In this document: positions 27,149 to 36,020 of the stretch, piece after piece
How positions within the stretch are numbered: the first letter of the stretch is position 1
How the letters are laid out: every line of letters starts with the position of its first letter
Assembly: GCA_028293725.1 (NCBI GenBank)
Contig: JAQGOE010000133.1
Location: 1-64,000, forward strand
Direction of reading: 5' to 3'
Length of the DNA: 64,000 nt
DNA from: Gammaproteobacteria bacterium
GTDB taxonomy: Bacteria > Pseudomonadota > Gammaproteobacteria > Steroidobacterales > Steroidobacteraceae
Position numbers and translations under genes: made by a program
The notes under the pieces: generated by a model
Databases searched by the model: none
What the model saw: the letters and a program-made list of their open reading frames with translations, nothing else
What the model was told of the DNA's origin: nothing

Positions 27149-28509
27149 TCGGGCCGGGTCGACAGGGTTCCAACAGGCAACACCGGACGTGTGCTCGTCA
27201 GCTCCATACTGAACTGCCGCACCAGCCGCGCGGTGGCGAGGACAGCCTCCGACATCGCCAGTTGCGCCCCGATGCAAACGTGCCGTCCGACGCCGAAGGG
27301 CAGATAGGTGAGCCGGTCGGGCTCCGCCCCATTCAAAAAGCGCGAAGGATCGAAGGCTTCGGGATGCGACCACCAGTGGCGGCTCCTGTGGAGCATCCAG
27401 TAAGGCAGCAGAATGATGGAGCCCACGGGGACCCGGGTGCCACAGATCTCATGCGTCTGCGTGGCCAGCCGGCCGGTCATGAACGCGGGCGAATAGAGCC
27501 GCAGTGTTTCCTGCACGACCGCGCGAGTCAGCTCGAGTTTCGGCAGACTGGCCGCGGCGCCGTCGACGGACAGATCGAGCTGGCGCGCTTCCGCGGCGAG
27601 CGCCTCCTGCCACTGTTTTGCCTGCGCGAGCAGAGTGCACGCCCAGAATAAAGTAAGCGCGGTCGTCTCGTGACCGGCGACGATCATGGTGGATACTTCA
27701 TCGACGAGCAGATCCTCGCGATCCGCCCCATGGGCTTGCGACAACAGATCGAACAGGTCGCGCGGCGAGCCGGTGTTCTCCGCCTTGCGCCGTACATCGA
27801 TGATCGAGCGGATGAGCCGCGTCCAACGCTTTCGGAACGACGCACGGCGCGCCCGTAGCGGAGTTGGTATGGCCTCGGGAAGAAATACGTCGGTCGGGTA
27901 GAGGCGACCGACCGTATGCATGTATTCGGACACGACGGCGCGCAGCTCGGCGCCGAAAGTCGCAGCCTCCATCGAGAACAGCGAAGTCGCGGCGATTTCC
28001 AGACTCAACATCTGCAATTCCTTGAGCAGATCGACTTCGGCTCCACGGGAGCGCTCCAGACGCTCGCAGGAAGCCTCGGTGCATCGAATGATGTGTCGGG
28101 CCATGATGGGAACGTTGCGCGGCGTGAACGCCGGAGCCATCGCGCGCCGCTGTTCCCGCCAGGTCTCGCCCTCGCTGACGAGCAATCCTCGTCCGACGAT
28201 CGGGCCCAGAACGCGACGCCCCAATGGGAGCCGTACATAGTCCTCCCCCTGGGTAATCATAATGTGGCGGATCGCATCGGGAGCAGTCGCCAGAACCAGG
28301 GAACGCCCTGCCGCGCGCAGCGTGACTACCGGCTCATCGAGACAACGAGGCGGGAACGCGCGATAAGCGTTGCGACGCAGGGCCAGTAGTACCCGAAAGC
28401 CGCCAATGCCATTGGAAGCCATGACTGGCATGGGGGGCACTACGTCAGTACGCCCGGGATGTTCTGCTGTAAGCAAGGCTATGTCATTCCTCGAGAATAT
28501 CGGCGCCAT
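27109..28509 (-). CDS. Cytochrome P450
   Basis: From ATG 28509 the product has 466 residues, the usual size for a soluble bacterial P450. The haem-ligating cysteine is Cys412 in FGVGRHVCIG. The I-helix oxygen-activation motif is AGHETT at 278-283, and the K-helix ExxR is ETLR at 334-337. The frame continues upstream to 28656, but the extra residues overlap the decayed LysE gene and are not P450-like. No ferredoxin or reductase partner is in the window. The AGHETT/FGxGRHxCIG pattern is that of generic bacterial hydroxylases; the substrate is unknown. The 3' end overlaps the permease gene by 40 bases. Confidence 0.93.
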   Translation of the reverse strand: MAPIFSRNDIALLTAEHPGRTDVVPPMPVMASNGIGGFRVLLALRRNAYRAFPPRCLDEPVVTLRAAGRSLVLATAPDAIRHIMITQGEDYVRLPLGRRVLGPIVGRGLLVSEGETWREQRRAMAPAFTPRNVPIMARHIIRCTEASCERLERSRGAEVDLLKELQMLSLEIAATSLFSMEAATFGAELRAVVSEYMHTVGRLYPTDVFLPEAIPTPLRARRASFRKRWTRLIRSIIDVRRKAENTGSPRDLFDLLSQAHGADREDLLVDEVSTMIVAGHETTALTLFWACTLLAQAKQWQEALAAEARQLDLSVDGAAASLPKLELTRAVVQETLRLYSPAFMTGRLATQTHEICGTRVPVGSIILLPYWMLHRSRHWWSHPEAFDPSRFLNGAEPDRLTYLPFGVGRHVCIGAQLAMSEAVLATARLVRQFSMELTSTRPVLPVGTLSTRPDYSPAFVLRARAA

Positions 28510-28531
28510 AAGATAGCAGCCGGCGCACTCG

Positions 28532-28808
28532 CTAGCCGCGACGTGAGTGCAGCGCCAGCCCCACGCCGAATGCCATGAACATACCTCCGGTGAGGCGGTC
28601 GCAGCTCTGTACCACGGAAGGTTTCTCCAGGAATCGCGCCAGCGGCCGGGTGGCAATGATCAAACACCCGAAGGCCGGCCAACGAGGCTCGCCGGGGCCC
28701 GAGTGTTGCAGCGGTCCTCAGGACGAGCGCCGTGTCCAGGCCCGGCGTGATTGTCAAAAGACTGGCCGCGGCGATAAAAGCAAGCAGCGAGGCATACACT
28801 GACATCAT
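28532..28808 (-). pseudogene. LysE/RhtB-family exporter, internally deleted and frameshifted
   Basis: AAGGAG precedes the ATG pair at 28808/28805, and the first 45 residues read as a normal LysE N-terminus (LLTITPGLDTALVLRTAA). Just after LAGL, near 28665-28675, the frame breaks. In another frame the DNA continues as LIIATRPLARFLEK and DRLTGGMFMAFGVGLAL, ending at TAG 28532-28534, which is a normal LysE C-terminus. Only about 90 of the roughly 205 residues expected for an amino-acid or homoserine-lactone exporter remain, so about 120 central residues have been deleted. The product cannot be functional. Confidence 0.85.
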
Positions 28809-28931
28809 CCATTCTCCTTGGAAAGCTGGCTGCTCGCGCTCGCCGCTCGAAATCCGGCCTCGCCGGCATGATCCGCAGATGTTATTTTCTCGAGCATAAC
28901 GTCAAACCGCCGCAAACTGGAGTCCCGGATA

Positions 28932-30938
28932 GTGCGCATCAAAGCCTCCTTCGCCTTCATGCCGCTTTGTTTGGCCGCCTTTCTCGCCGGCGCCGCCCAC
29001 GCCGGCCAGCGTGGGCTCGTCCCTGACGACTACCTGAAATTTGCCGACGTTACTGCTCCACAAGTGTCGCCTGACGGTACGACGGTTGCGTACGTCGTCA
29101 CGACGAGCGACCGCGATTCGGATGAGCCAAAGGACGCCATCTGGCTCACGAATTGGGAAGGCACCGAGCATCGGCAACTGACGCGCGGCGAAAGCGCGAG
29201 CCAGCCGAAGTTCAGTCCCGATGGCCGATACCTCAGTTTTGTCTCGGCGCGTCCGGCCGATTCGAAGAGCCAGATCTGGTTGCTCGACATGCGGGGCGCC
29301 GAGCCGCGCCAAATGACTCATGTCAGTGGTGAGGTCAGCAGTTACGCGTGGTCGCCTGACGGTAAACGGATCGCCCTGGTGATGAGCGGAACCGAAGAGG
29401 GCGGCAAAACACCCAAACCCATCGTCATAGATACCTTCCACTTCAAGCAGGACGTGGATGGCTATATGACAGCGCAGACGCGCAAACATCTCTATCTTCT
29501 CGAGGTTGGAAGTGGGGCGCTGACGGCGCTGACTACTGCCTCGGAATACAACGATGACGTACCCGCGTGGTCGCCCGACGGGAAGCTCATCGCCTACGTG
29601 AGTAATCACCGCAAGGACCCCGAGCAGAGCGGTGTCGATGAGATCTACCTGGTCGAGGCTCGCGCCGGGGCGGTACCGCGGCGGCTCGTCGAGGTGTTCT
29701 CGCCAAATCATCAGCGCCTGGCGTTCAGTCCGGACGGCAAGCTGCTCTCCCTCCTGCAGGGCCTGGAGCCCCGACGTAACGCCTACATCACGGACCGGCT
29801 CGCCGTGGTATCTGTCAGCGACGGCCATCTGCGCCCCCTGACGGACAAGCTGGATCGGGCGGTCGCCGCACCGTTTTTCAGCGCGGACGGCAAGGCGATC
29901 AGTGTCCTCGTGGAGGATGACGGTTCCAACTATCCGGCCCGGGTCGATGTGGGTACGGGGGAGATCGAGCGCCTCATACCGGGCGCCGTTACCGCGCATG
30001 ACCAATCGGTGGCATCCGGGCATACGGCCGTACTCGCCTCCAGCGATACGCAGAGCGCCGAGGTCTTCGCTCTCGAGAATCACGAGCTGAGAATGCTGAC
30101 TTCTCACAACGAGGCGCTGCTGGCCGAAATCAAGTTCGGTGCCGTGGAGGACGTCAGCTTCAAGAGCCGGGATGGCACGCAGATCCACGGCCAGATCGTG
30201 AAGCCTCCGTCCTACGTGAGCGGCCGCAAATACCCCACCATCCTCTGGATCCATGGCGGCCCCAATGGGCAGGACCAACATGAGCTGGTGCCCGAGAGCT
30301 ACTGTCCGCCGCTCGAGCGGCAACTCCTTGCGGCGCAGGGCTACGTGGTGCTGGCCGTAAACTATCGCGGCAGTACCGGCCGGGGCGCCAAGTTCGCGCG
30401 CAGTATCGAGGCCGACTGGGGTCACAAGGAGGTTGAAGACCTTCTCGCGGGCGTCGATTACGCTGTCCGTGTGGGCATAGCCGATCCCGCGCGCCTGGGC
30501 ATTGGAGGTTGGAGTTACGGCGGGATTCTCACGGACTACACCATCGCGCATGACACCCGGTTCAAGGCCGCCATCGCGGGCGCGGGCAGCGGCAACCAGA
30601 CCGGCATGTGGGGACTCGACGAATACGCCCTGCAGTACAACGCGGAGCTCGGGCCGCCTTGGAAGAGCACGGCTCTCTACTTGAAGCTGTCCTACCCGTT
30701 CTATCATGCCGACCAGATACACACGCCCACCCTGTTCATGGGGGGCGACAAAGACTTCAACGTGCCCATCGCGGGCGGTGAGCAGATGTATCTGGCGCTG
30801 CGAACTCTCGGCGTGCCTACGCAGCTGGTGATCTACCCGGGACAGTTCCACCTGTTCACCCGGCCGAGTTTCCTGAAGGATCGGGCCGAGCGGTATATCG
30901 CCTGGTACGCGAAATACCTGCCGGTGTCGGCTCAGTAG
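28932..30938 (+). CDS. Prolyl oligopeptidase family (S9) serine peptidase, exported
   Basis: This 668-residue protein starts with GTG 28932 and has a signal peptide ending HAGQ near residue 24. Residues 35-390 form a WD40-like beta-propeller with repeated SPDG turns. The alpha/beta-hydrolase domain follows from about 425. The catalytic residues are Ser528 (GWSYGG), Asp608 (DKDFNVP) and His640 (PGQFHLF). The order matches acylaminoacyl-peptidase or DPP-like S9 enzymes that trim short peptides in the periplasm. It is alone in its orientation, flanked by the dead LysE gene and a convergent beta-propeller gene. Confidence 0.94.
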   Translation: MRIKASFAFMPLCLAAFLAGAAHAGQRGLVPDDYLKFADVTAPQVSPDGTTVAYVVTTSDRDSDEPKDAIWLTNWEGTEHRQLTRGESASQPKFSPDGRYLSFVSARPADSKSQIWLLDMRGAEPRQMTHVSGEVSSYAWSPDGKRIALVMSGTEEGGKTPKPIVIDTFHFKQDVDGYMTAQTRKHLYLLEVGSGALTALTTASEYNDDVPAWSPDGKLIAYVSNHRKDPEQSGVDEIYLVEARAGAVPRRLVEVFSPNHQRLAFSPDGKLLSLLQGLEPRRNAYITDRLAVVSVSDGHLRPLTDKLDRAVAAPFFSADGKAISVLVEDDGSNYPARVDVGTGEIERLIPGAVTAHDQSVASGHTAVLASSDTQSAEVFALENHELRMLTSHNEALLAEIKFGAVEDVSFKSRDGTQIHGQIVKPPSYVSGRKYPTILWIHGGPNGQDQHELVPESYCPPLERQLLAAQGYVVLAVNYRGSTGRGAKFARSIEADWGHKEVEDLLAGVDYAVRVGIADPARLGIGGWSYGGILTDYTIAHDTRFKAAIAGAGSGNQTGMWGLDEYALQYNAELGPPWKSTALYLKLSYPFYHADQIHTPTLFMGGDKDFNVPIAGGEQMYLALRTLGVPTQLVIYPGQFHLFTRPSFLKDRAERYIAWYAKYLPVSAQ

Positions 30939-30958
30939 CCCACTAATTTTCTAGGCTC

Positions 30959-31939
30959 CTAAGGACCGAGTGCGTCTTCGATGCGGAACCGCGCGATCGT
31001 TCCCTTGTCGTAGTTGGTGAGCCAGACGGCGTTGTGTCCGAATGCCAGCGAATCGCCGCCGGGGCCAACCCACTGACGAACGACGCCACGGGTCGTTGGA
31101 TCGATTGCTGTCAGCGGCGTCCCGGTCATTGTGGTCCAGACCATGTGGGCGCCGAACGCTACGTCACCCCCGTGCCCGGGCGTGCCCAGGGCGACCGATC
31201 CGGTCGCTCGCCGGGTGCGTATATCAATTTGTGTCAGTGATCCGTCACCCTGGTTGAGTGTCCAGATGGAGTCGGCTCCATCGGTGAGAAAGCGGGGTTG
31301 GGGACCCGTTGGAATGGTAGAGAGGATGGCGCCACTCTTCGCATCCACCGCAGTCAGTTCCGCGGCCTTCGCATTCGTCACCCAGACAACTCCATGGCTG
31401 TAGCGCGGATTGCAGGATCCGGGCGGCAGCTTTACCGTCTGAGAGATCGACTCCTTGACCGGATCGATCCGGGCCAGGGTGCCCTGGTCGTCGACAACCA
31501 ACCAGATGCTGTCCTCGGAAGCGGTGATCCCACATTCCGCCGCGGTACCGAATCCGAGCACGGCGACCAGGCGATTCGAGCTCAGAGCGACTTTCGCCAG
31601 TGCGGGCCTGGTGGCGCAGAGTGGCACCCAGAGGCTGCCAAATCCCGGCACCAATCCGGCGCAAGCCTTGCCGGGAAGCGCCACACGCGCCTCTTCACGG
31701 TTCGTCGTCGGGTCGATTCTATGGACCGCGTTCGGTCCAGTGCTGCCAACCCAGACGGCGTCCGCGGTGATGGCAACCCAGTCAGCGGTCTTACCGACCT
31801 GGATTGTCGCGACCGCTTTGAGCCCCGCGATCGGTCTTTGCACAGATGCGAGTCCCGGTTGCGCAGGGGACGCGTCGTGTGCGTGCGCAATGGCAAACAG
31901 GAACCCAACGATCGCGACTCGCGTCAGCCCTTTCCACAT
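30959..31939 (-). CDS. Exported beta-propeller protein (YncE/Vgb-like)
   Basis: The product has 326 residues with a signal peptide (VAIVGFLFAIAHAHDA). The mature part is built of about six repeats of 40-45 residues, each with a tryptophan-valine strand and a hydrophobic-Asp-proline turn (WVAITADAVWVG, VHRIDPTT, LARIDPVK, IWTLNQGDGSLTQID, VWLTNYDKG). This is the layout of YncE and streptogramin-lyase type propellers. Family members are used as scaffolds or binding proteins; no catalytic His/Glu set typical of Vgb lyases is obvious. It is convergent with the S9 peptidase and divergent from the serine hydrolase gene. Confidence 0.82.
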   Translation of the reverse strand: MWKGLTRVAIVGFLFAIAHAHDASPAQPGLASVQRPIAGLKAVATIQVGKTADWVAITADAVWVGSTGPNAVHRIDPTTNREEARVALPGKACAGLVPGFGSLWVPLCATRPALAKVALSSNRLVAVLGFGTAAECGITASEDSIWLVVDDQGTLARIDPVKESISQTVKLPPGSCNPRYSHGVVWVTNAKAAELTAVDAKSGAILSTIPTGPQPRFLTDGADSIWTLNQGDGSLTQIDIRTRRATGSVALGTPGHGGDVAFGAHMVWTTMTGTPLTAIDPTTRGVVRQWVGPGGDSLAFGHNAVWLTNYDKGTIARFRIEDALGP

Positions 31940-31990
31940 GATGTTGTCGTCTATACTGATGGAAGAAAAATGCTGTAGGAACTTCCGACC

Positions 31991-33367
31991 ATGCGCATGG
32001 CGCCGTTTACGCTTTTTTCGCTCATCCTAACATACGGCGCCGCGGCACACGGTGCCGTTGATTCCCAGACAGTCGGTCAGATCGACGCCGTGGCGCAAGA
32101 GTGGCTAGTCAGCACTGGTGCGCTGTCCGCCTCCATCGCGTTGGTACAAAATGGCATAGTTACCTACGCGCATGCCTACGGCAAGGCACGACTCACACCC
32201 GTGACCACCGCCACAACCTCCACGCGTTATGCCGTCGACTCGGTGTCGAAAGAGTTCACCGCGGCGGCCGTGCTGCTGCTGGTCGAGAAAGGTAAATTGT
32301 CGCTCGACGACACGGCAGGAAAATGGTTTCCCGACCTGGGCGATGCGGCCAAAGTGACCGTGCGCCAGATGCTGACCCACACTTCGGGACTGCGTGATTT
32401 CTGGCCGCAGGATTTTGTGCCCCCGGAGATGCTGCATCCCACTTCGATCGAAGCCATTCTCAATGAGTGGGCCCGCCGGCCGCTCGACTTCGATCCCGGC
32501 ACCGACTGGCAATACTCCAATACCGGGTACGTTCTGGCGGCGGCGATTGTCGAGAAGGTGGCCGGGCAGCCGCTGCTGGAGTTCCTGCAACAACAGATCT
32601 TTGTCCCGCTGCACATGGATCACGTCACTGAGGATGACACACATCCGCTGTCGTCGGCGGACGCGGCAGCCTACACGCGTCAAGGACTGGGACCCGTGCG
32701 TGCTGCGCCGAAAGAGGGCGCCGGCTGGCTGTTCGGGGCCTCCGAGTTGGCCATGACACCCGGCGAGCTCGCCCTGTGGGACATCAGCCTGATGAATCGC
32801 TCATTGCTGACGGCGAGTTCCTACCAGGAGGAGCTCACCCCCGTCGTGCTCAAGAATGGCACCAAGAAGGACTACGGTCTCGGCCTGGACATCGAGACAG
32901 CCCACGGCCGGCCGCGCATCGGGCACGACGGCGCAGGCTCCGGTTTTCTGGCGGCCAACCGCATCTGGCCGGACGAGAAATTGGCCATCGTGGTGCTGAC
33001 CAACAACGACTGGGCGGCCCCCGACGACCTGGTGAATCGCATCGCCTTTGCGGTCCTCAGTCCCAATCCGCCGGAGGCCCGCGCGCGCAACGTGTTTGCG
33101 CAGTTTCAGAGTGGCAGCATCGACCGCGCACTGTTCACGGACGGCGGCAACAGTTTGCTCACTGCCCAGGCCTTGGCCGACATGAAGGCCAGCCTGGGGC
33201 CGCTCGGACCGGCGCGCCTGATCGAGCTCGAGCATGAAGGCAAACGGGGTGGCATGATCACGCGCCGTTGGAAGATTCTGTGTCGCTCGAAGCGGCTCGA
33301 GGCGCTCGAGAGAGGCTACCCCGACGGCAAGTTGGAAGAGTTTCTCGTGACTGCAACAAACGATTGA
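31991..33367 (+). CDS. Exported serine hydrolase of the beta-lactamase class C/esterase EstB type
   Basis: This 458-residue protein has a signal peptide cleaved near residue 22. The penicillin-recognising fold is shown by the SxxK motif SVSK (Ser84, Lys87), the YxN motif YSN (175-177) and a HDGAGSG segment in place of KTG at about residue 315. The HDG variant is typical of esterases and D-aminopeptidases rather than true beta-lactamases. The C-terminal 110 residues form an extra domain outside the hydrolase fold. No ampR-type regulator adjoins, so drug resistance should not be assumed. Confidence 0.88.
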   Translation: MRMAPFTLFSLILTYGAAAHGAVDSQTVGQIDAVAQEWLVSTGALSASIALVQNGIVTYAHAYGKARLTPVTTATTSTRYAVDSVSKEFTAAAVLLLVEKGKLSLDDTAGKWFPDLGDAAKVTVRQMLTHTSGLRDFWPQDFVPPEMLHPTSIEAILNEWARRPLDFDPGTDWQYSNTGYVLAAAIVEKVAGQPLLEFLQQQIFVPLHMDHVTEDDTHPLSSADAAAYTRQGLGPVRAAPKEGAGWLFGASELAMTPGELALWDISLMNRSLLTASSYQEELTPVVLKNGTKKDYGLGLDIETAHGRPRIGHDGAGSGFLAANRIWPDEKLAIVVLTNNDWAAPDDLVNRIAFAVLSPNPPEARARNVFAQFQSGSIDRALFTDGGNSLLTAQALADMKASLGPLGPARLIELEHEGKRGGMITRRWKILCRSKRLEALERGYPDGKLEEFLVTATND

Positions 33368-33462
33368 TATTGGATTCATTCGCCTGCCCGCGCAATCCCA
33401 GGCGAAGTAAGCGGCGCCCAAGGCGCAGGCGCCTCGCTTTCGCACCCATTCCGCACCGCGCG

Positions 33463-33471
33463 GGATCCCAA
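33463..33471. promoter_or_regulatory. Upstream half-copy of the GntR-type operator
   Basis: GGATCCCAA reappears here (as part of GGGATCCCAAGT) about 62 bases upstream of the first full operator arm, close to six helical turns. It may serve DNA looping or cooperative binding by the downstream regulator. Confidence 0.4.
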
Positions 33472-33522
33472 GTGTCCTAAATCTGACCTATCGCGGTGCA
33501 AAATGGCCACCAGACGGGCAGT

Positions 33523-33555
33523 TTTGGATCCCAATTTGACCCTTTGGGATCCAAA
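33523..33555. promoter_or_regulatory. Inverted-repeat operator candidate upstream of the GntR regulator gene
   Basis: TTTGGATCCCAA (33523-33534) and its exact reverse complement TTGGGATCCAAA (33544-33555) are separated by nine bases. The arm centres are 21 bp apart, two helical turns, so two protein units would lie on one DNA face. Each arm has a TTGG...CCAA character like GntR/FCD-family sites. The site ends 18 bases before the regulator start, consistent with autoregulation. Confidence 0.7.
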
Positions 33556-33573
33556 GCGGAGGATCGCCTCCCA

Positions 33574-34308
33574 ATGAACACACAGCTCAGCCAAGCCATT
33601 GTCCGGATCCGCGAGATGATCCTGCGGGGTGAATTGGGACCGGGACAGCGCGTCGCCGAGGCGCCTCTCGCCGATTTGCTCGGCGTGTCCCGTACCCCGG
33701 TACGACAGGCGTTGCCGCTGCTTGCACAGGAAGGGCTGCTGTCGGAGCACGAGACGCGCGGGTACGTGGTGCGCTCTTTCACTGCCGCCGACATCGTCGA
33801 TGCTATCGATCTGCGCGGGGTGCTCGAAGGACTCGCGCTACGACGGGTGACGGAGCGGGGTGCCCCTAAGTCGCTGTTGCGGGAATTGCGTGCTTGCCTC
33901 GAAGACGGCGATGCCATCCTCAACAAGCGCCATGTTGAGGAAAATGACGAAGGGCTTTATGCCGAGATGAACGAGCGCTTTCATCGCCTCATTCTCACGG
34001 AAGCCGGCAGTCCGTTGTTATCCGAGACGTTGGCTCGGAACAGCCGTATTCCCTTCGCCGGACCGCAAGCCCTCGCGTTCGACAAGGGCAACCTGGAACA
34101 GATGTACGACATGCTGCGTTTCGCGCATCGGCAGCACTACGCCATCGTCGAAGCGCTCGAGCGCGGCCAGAGTGCGCGCGCCGAGGCGCTGATGCGCGAG
34201 CACGCCAATTCCGCGAAGGAAAGCATCAATCTTGCCGCGCTGCCCATGGCGGCGGGCGAAACCGTCGGACGATTCGCAATGGCCCGGGTGGCGGGCAGCG
34301 GCGAATGA
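33574..34308 (+). CDS. GntR-family (FCD domain) transcriptional regulator
   Basis: From ATG 33574 the product has 244 residues. The winged helix at about residues 10-70 is diagnostic for GntR (LRGELGPGQRVAEAPLADLL, then SRTPVRQALPLL). The C-terminal helical FCD domain carries ligand or metal-binding residues, with RFHRLIL and a later HYAIVEAL segment. The frame opens 26 codons earlier, but that part translates the operator itself. The gene ends in an ATGA overlap with the LigM-like frame, so the two are translationally adjacent. The regulator probably senses a substrate or product of that enzyme, an inference from the pairing. Confidence 0.92.
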   Translation: MNTQLSQAIVRIREMILRGELGPGQRVAEAPLADLLGVSRTPVRQALPLLAQEGLLSEHETRGYVVRSFTAADIVDAIDLRGVLEGLALRRVTERGAPKSLLRELRACLEDGDAILNKRHVEENDEGLYAEMNERFHRLILTEAGSPLLSETLARNSRIPFAGPQALAFDKGNLEQMYDMLRFAHRQHYAIVEALERGQSARAEALMREHANSAKESINLAALPMAAGETVGRFAMARVAGSGE

Positions 34309-34328
34309 GTCCACCACTTGGAGACATG

Positions 34329-35735
34329 ATGAGTTATAAGAGCCTCGAAGAGCTGCTGCAAGCCAACGGCGGCCCCGTCAATCACCTGCGTAATTCGCAG
34401 AGCGGTCCGAACCCGTATCCGGTGAAGCAAGCCGAATACACCAACTGGCGGGACGAGCAGCGCGCGTGGCAACAGACCGCCGTGTTGTTCAACCAGTCCT
34501 ACCACATGACGGACATGTACGTGTCGGGCCCGGACGCGTTCAAGCTCCTGGAAAAGCTCGGCATCAACAGCTTCAAGGGTTTCGAGGTCAACAAGGCCAA
34601 GCAGTATGTCCCGGTGAGCTGGGACGGCTATGTGATCGGCGACGTGGTGCTGTGTTATCTCGACAAGGATCTGTTCAACCTCATCGGTCGCCCGTCGGTG
34701 CACAACTGGGTGCAATACCACGCCGAGACCGGCGGCTACAACGTGAAATGCGAGCGTGACGAACGCTCCGCCGCGCGCGTAAATCCGGTCGCCCGCAAGA
34801 CCTACCGCTTCCAGGTCCAGGGCCCGAACGCCATGAAGATCATGGAGCGGGTGTTGGGCAAGGCGCCGCCGGAACTGAAGTTCTTCAACATGTGCGAGAT
34901 GATCATCGCCGGCAAGAAAGTCCGGGCGCTGCGCCATGGCATGGCGGGACAGCCGGGCTTCGAGCTGTTCGGACCCGCGGAAGAGGGTGACACCGTCAAG
35001 GACGCGCTCGTCGTGGCGGGGCATGAGTTCGGCCTGCGCCTGGTGGGCGCGCGTGCGTACTCCTCTAATACGCTCGAGTCGGGCTGGGTACCGTCGCCGA
35101 TGCCGGCGATCTATTCGGGCGACGAGCGGATGAACAAGTACCGCGAGTGGCTCAAGGCGAACAGCTTCGAGGGCAATGCCTCACTCGGCGGCAGCTACTA
35201 CTCGAACAAGATCGACGACTACTACCTCACGCCGTACGACCTGGGCTACGGCGCGTTCGTGAAGTTCGACCATGATTTCATCGGTCGCGAGGCGCTGGAG
35301 AAAATGGCGGGCAAGCCGCACAAGGTGAAGGTGACCCTGGAATTGAACGACGAGGACGTGACGAAGACCATCGCCTCGCAGTTCGGCAAGGAGCACGAGC
35401 GCGCGAAGTACATCGACTTCCCGTCGGCCGTGTACTCCATGTATCCGTTCGACCGTGTCATGAAGAACGGCAAACTGGCCGGCGTCTCCACATGGGTGGG
35501 CTACAGCTCGAACGAGCGCAAGATGCTGACCCTGGCGATGCTGGACCCCGAGTACGCCAAGCCCGGCACGGAAGTCACGTTCGTTTGGGGCGAAGAGAAC
35601 GGCGGCTCGAAGAAGCCGACGGTCGAGAGCCACAAGCAGGTTGAGATCCGGGCGATCGTGTGCCCGGTGCCGTATGTCGCTTCGGTGCGCACTCAGTATG
35701 CCGACGGCGGCTGGCGTGCGACGGGCAAGCTCTAA
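34329..35735 (+). CDS. LigM/DesA-like tetrahydrofolate-dependent aryl O-demethylase (GcvT fold)
   Basis: From ATG 34329 the product has 468 residues, the size of Sphingobium LigM (about 470), which moves the methyl ether of vanillate or 3-O-methylgallate to tetrahydrofolate. The aminomethyltransferase (GcvT) fold is visible as the folate-binding N-terminal domain (AVLFNQSYHMTDMYVSGPDA), the middle FELFGPAEEGDTV segment and the C-terminal barrel with LTPYDLGYGAFVKF and FIGREAL. Upstream ATGs at 34305 and 34326 share the frame; the TTGGAG before 34329 favours this start. No other lignin genes are in the window, so the true methoxylated substrate is open. A strong terminator follows. Confidence 0.85.
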   Translation: MSYKSLEELLQANGGPVNHLRNSQSGPNPYPVKQAEYTNWRDEQRAWQQTAVLFNQSYHMTDMYVSGPDAFKLLEKLGINSFKGFEVNKAKQYVPVSWDGYVIGDVVLCYLDKDLFNLIGRPSVHNWVQYHAETGGYNVKCERDERSAARVNPVARKTYRFQVQGPNAMKIMERVLGKAPPELKFFNMCEMIIAGKKVRALRHGMAGQPGFELFGPAEEGDTVKDALVVAGHEFGLRLVGARAYSSNTLESGWVPSPMPAIYSGDERMNKYREWLKANSFEGNASLGGSYYSNKIDDYYLTPYDLGYGAFVKFDHDFIGREALEKMAGKPHKVKVTLELNDEDVTKTIASQFGKEHERAKYIDFPSAVYSMYPFDRVMKNGKLAGVSTWVGYSSNERKMLTLAMLDPEYAKPGTEVTFVWGEENGGSKKPTVESHKQVEIRAIVCPVPYVASVRTQYADGGWRATGKL

Positions 35736-35760
35736 CCAACACTTCGTTCGCTGACTCGAC

Positions 35761-35792
35761 AAGCCCGGCGGTTGCGACCGCCGGGCTTTTTT
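35761..35792 (+). terminator. Strong Rho-independent terminator of the GntR-LigM operon
   Basis: AAGCCCGGCGGT pairs with ACCGCCGGGCTT over 12 bp around a TGCG loop and is followed by TTTTATT. It starts 26 bases after the stop at 35735. Confidence 0.93.
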
Positions 35793-36020
35793 ATTGCCTG
35801 CCTCTTTGAACTGTCAGCGTCGTGTCATACATGCAGATGACAGGAACCCGCCGCGTCGGCGAGTTGTAACCGCTTTTACATTACCTTAACCGGACCGTCA
35901 TACATAAAGGTAAGGCTTCGGGAATCTCGCGATTGCGGCGCACCACGTGCACGTTTGGTTTCGGGGCCTGGTCGCGAAGATCAAAAAAATATCCCGTCTA
36001 TTACCGATGAAGAGGTTCCC

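Noticed and set aside
27701..27858. Short plus-strand frames inside the P450 gene
   Set aside because: The P450 haem, I-helix and ExxR motifs on the minus strand explain the whole region.
28902..30851. 649-codon open frame opposite the S9 peptidase gene
   Set aside because: The opposite strand has a signal peptide, propeller repeats and a full catalytic triad. This frame has none and no ribosome-binding site.
31991..33367. Antibiotic-resistance beta-lactamase
   Set aside because: SxxK and YxN motifs are present, but HDG replaces KTG and no ampR-type regulator adjoins; an esterase or peptidase is more likely.
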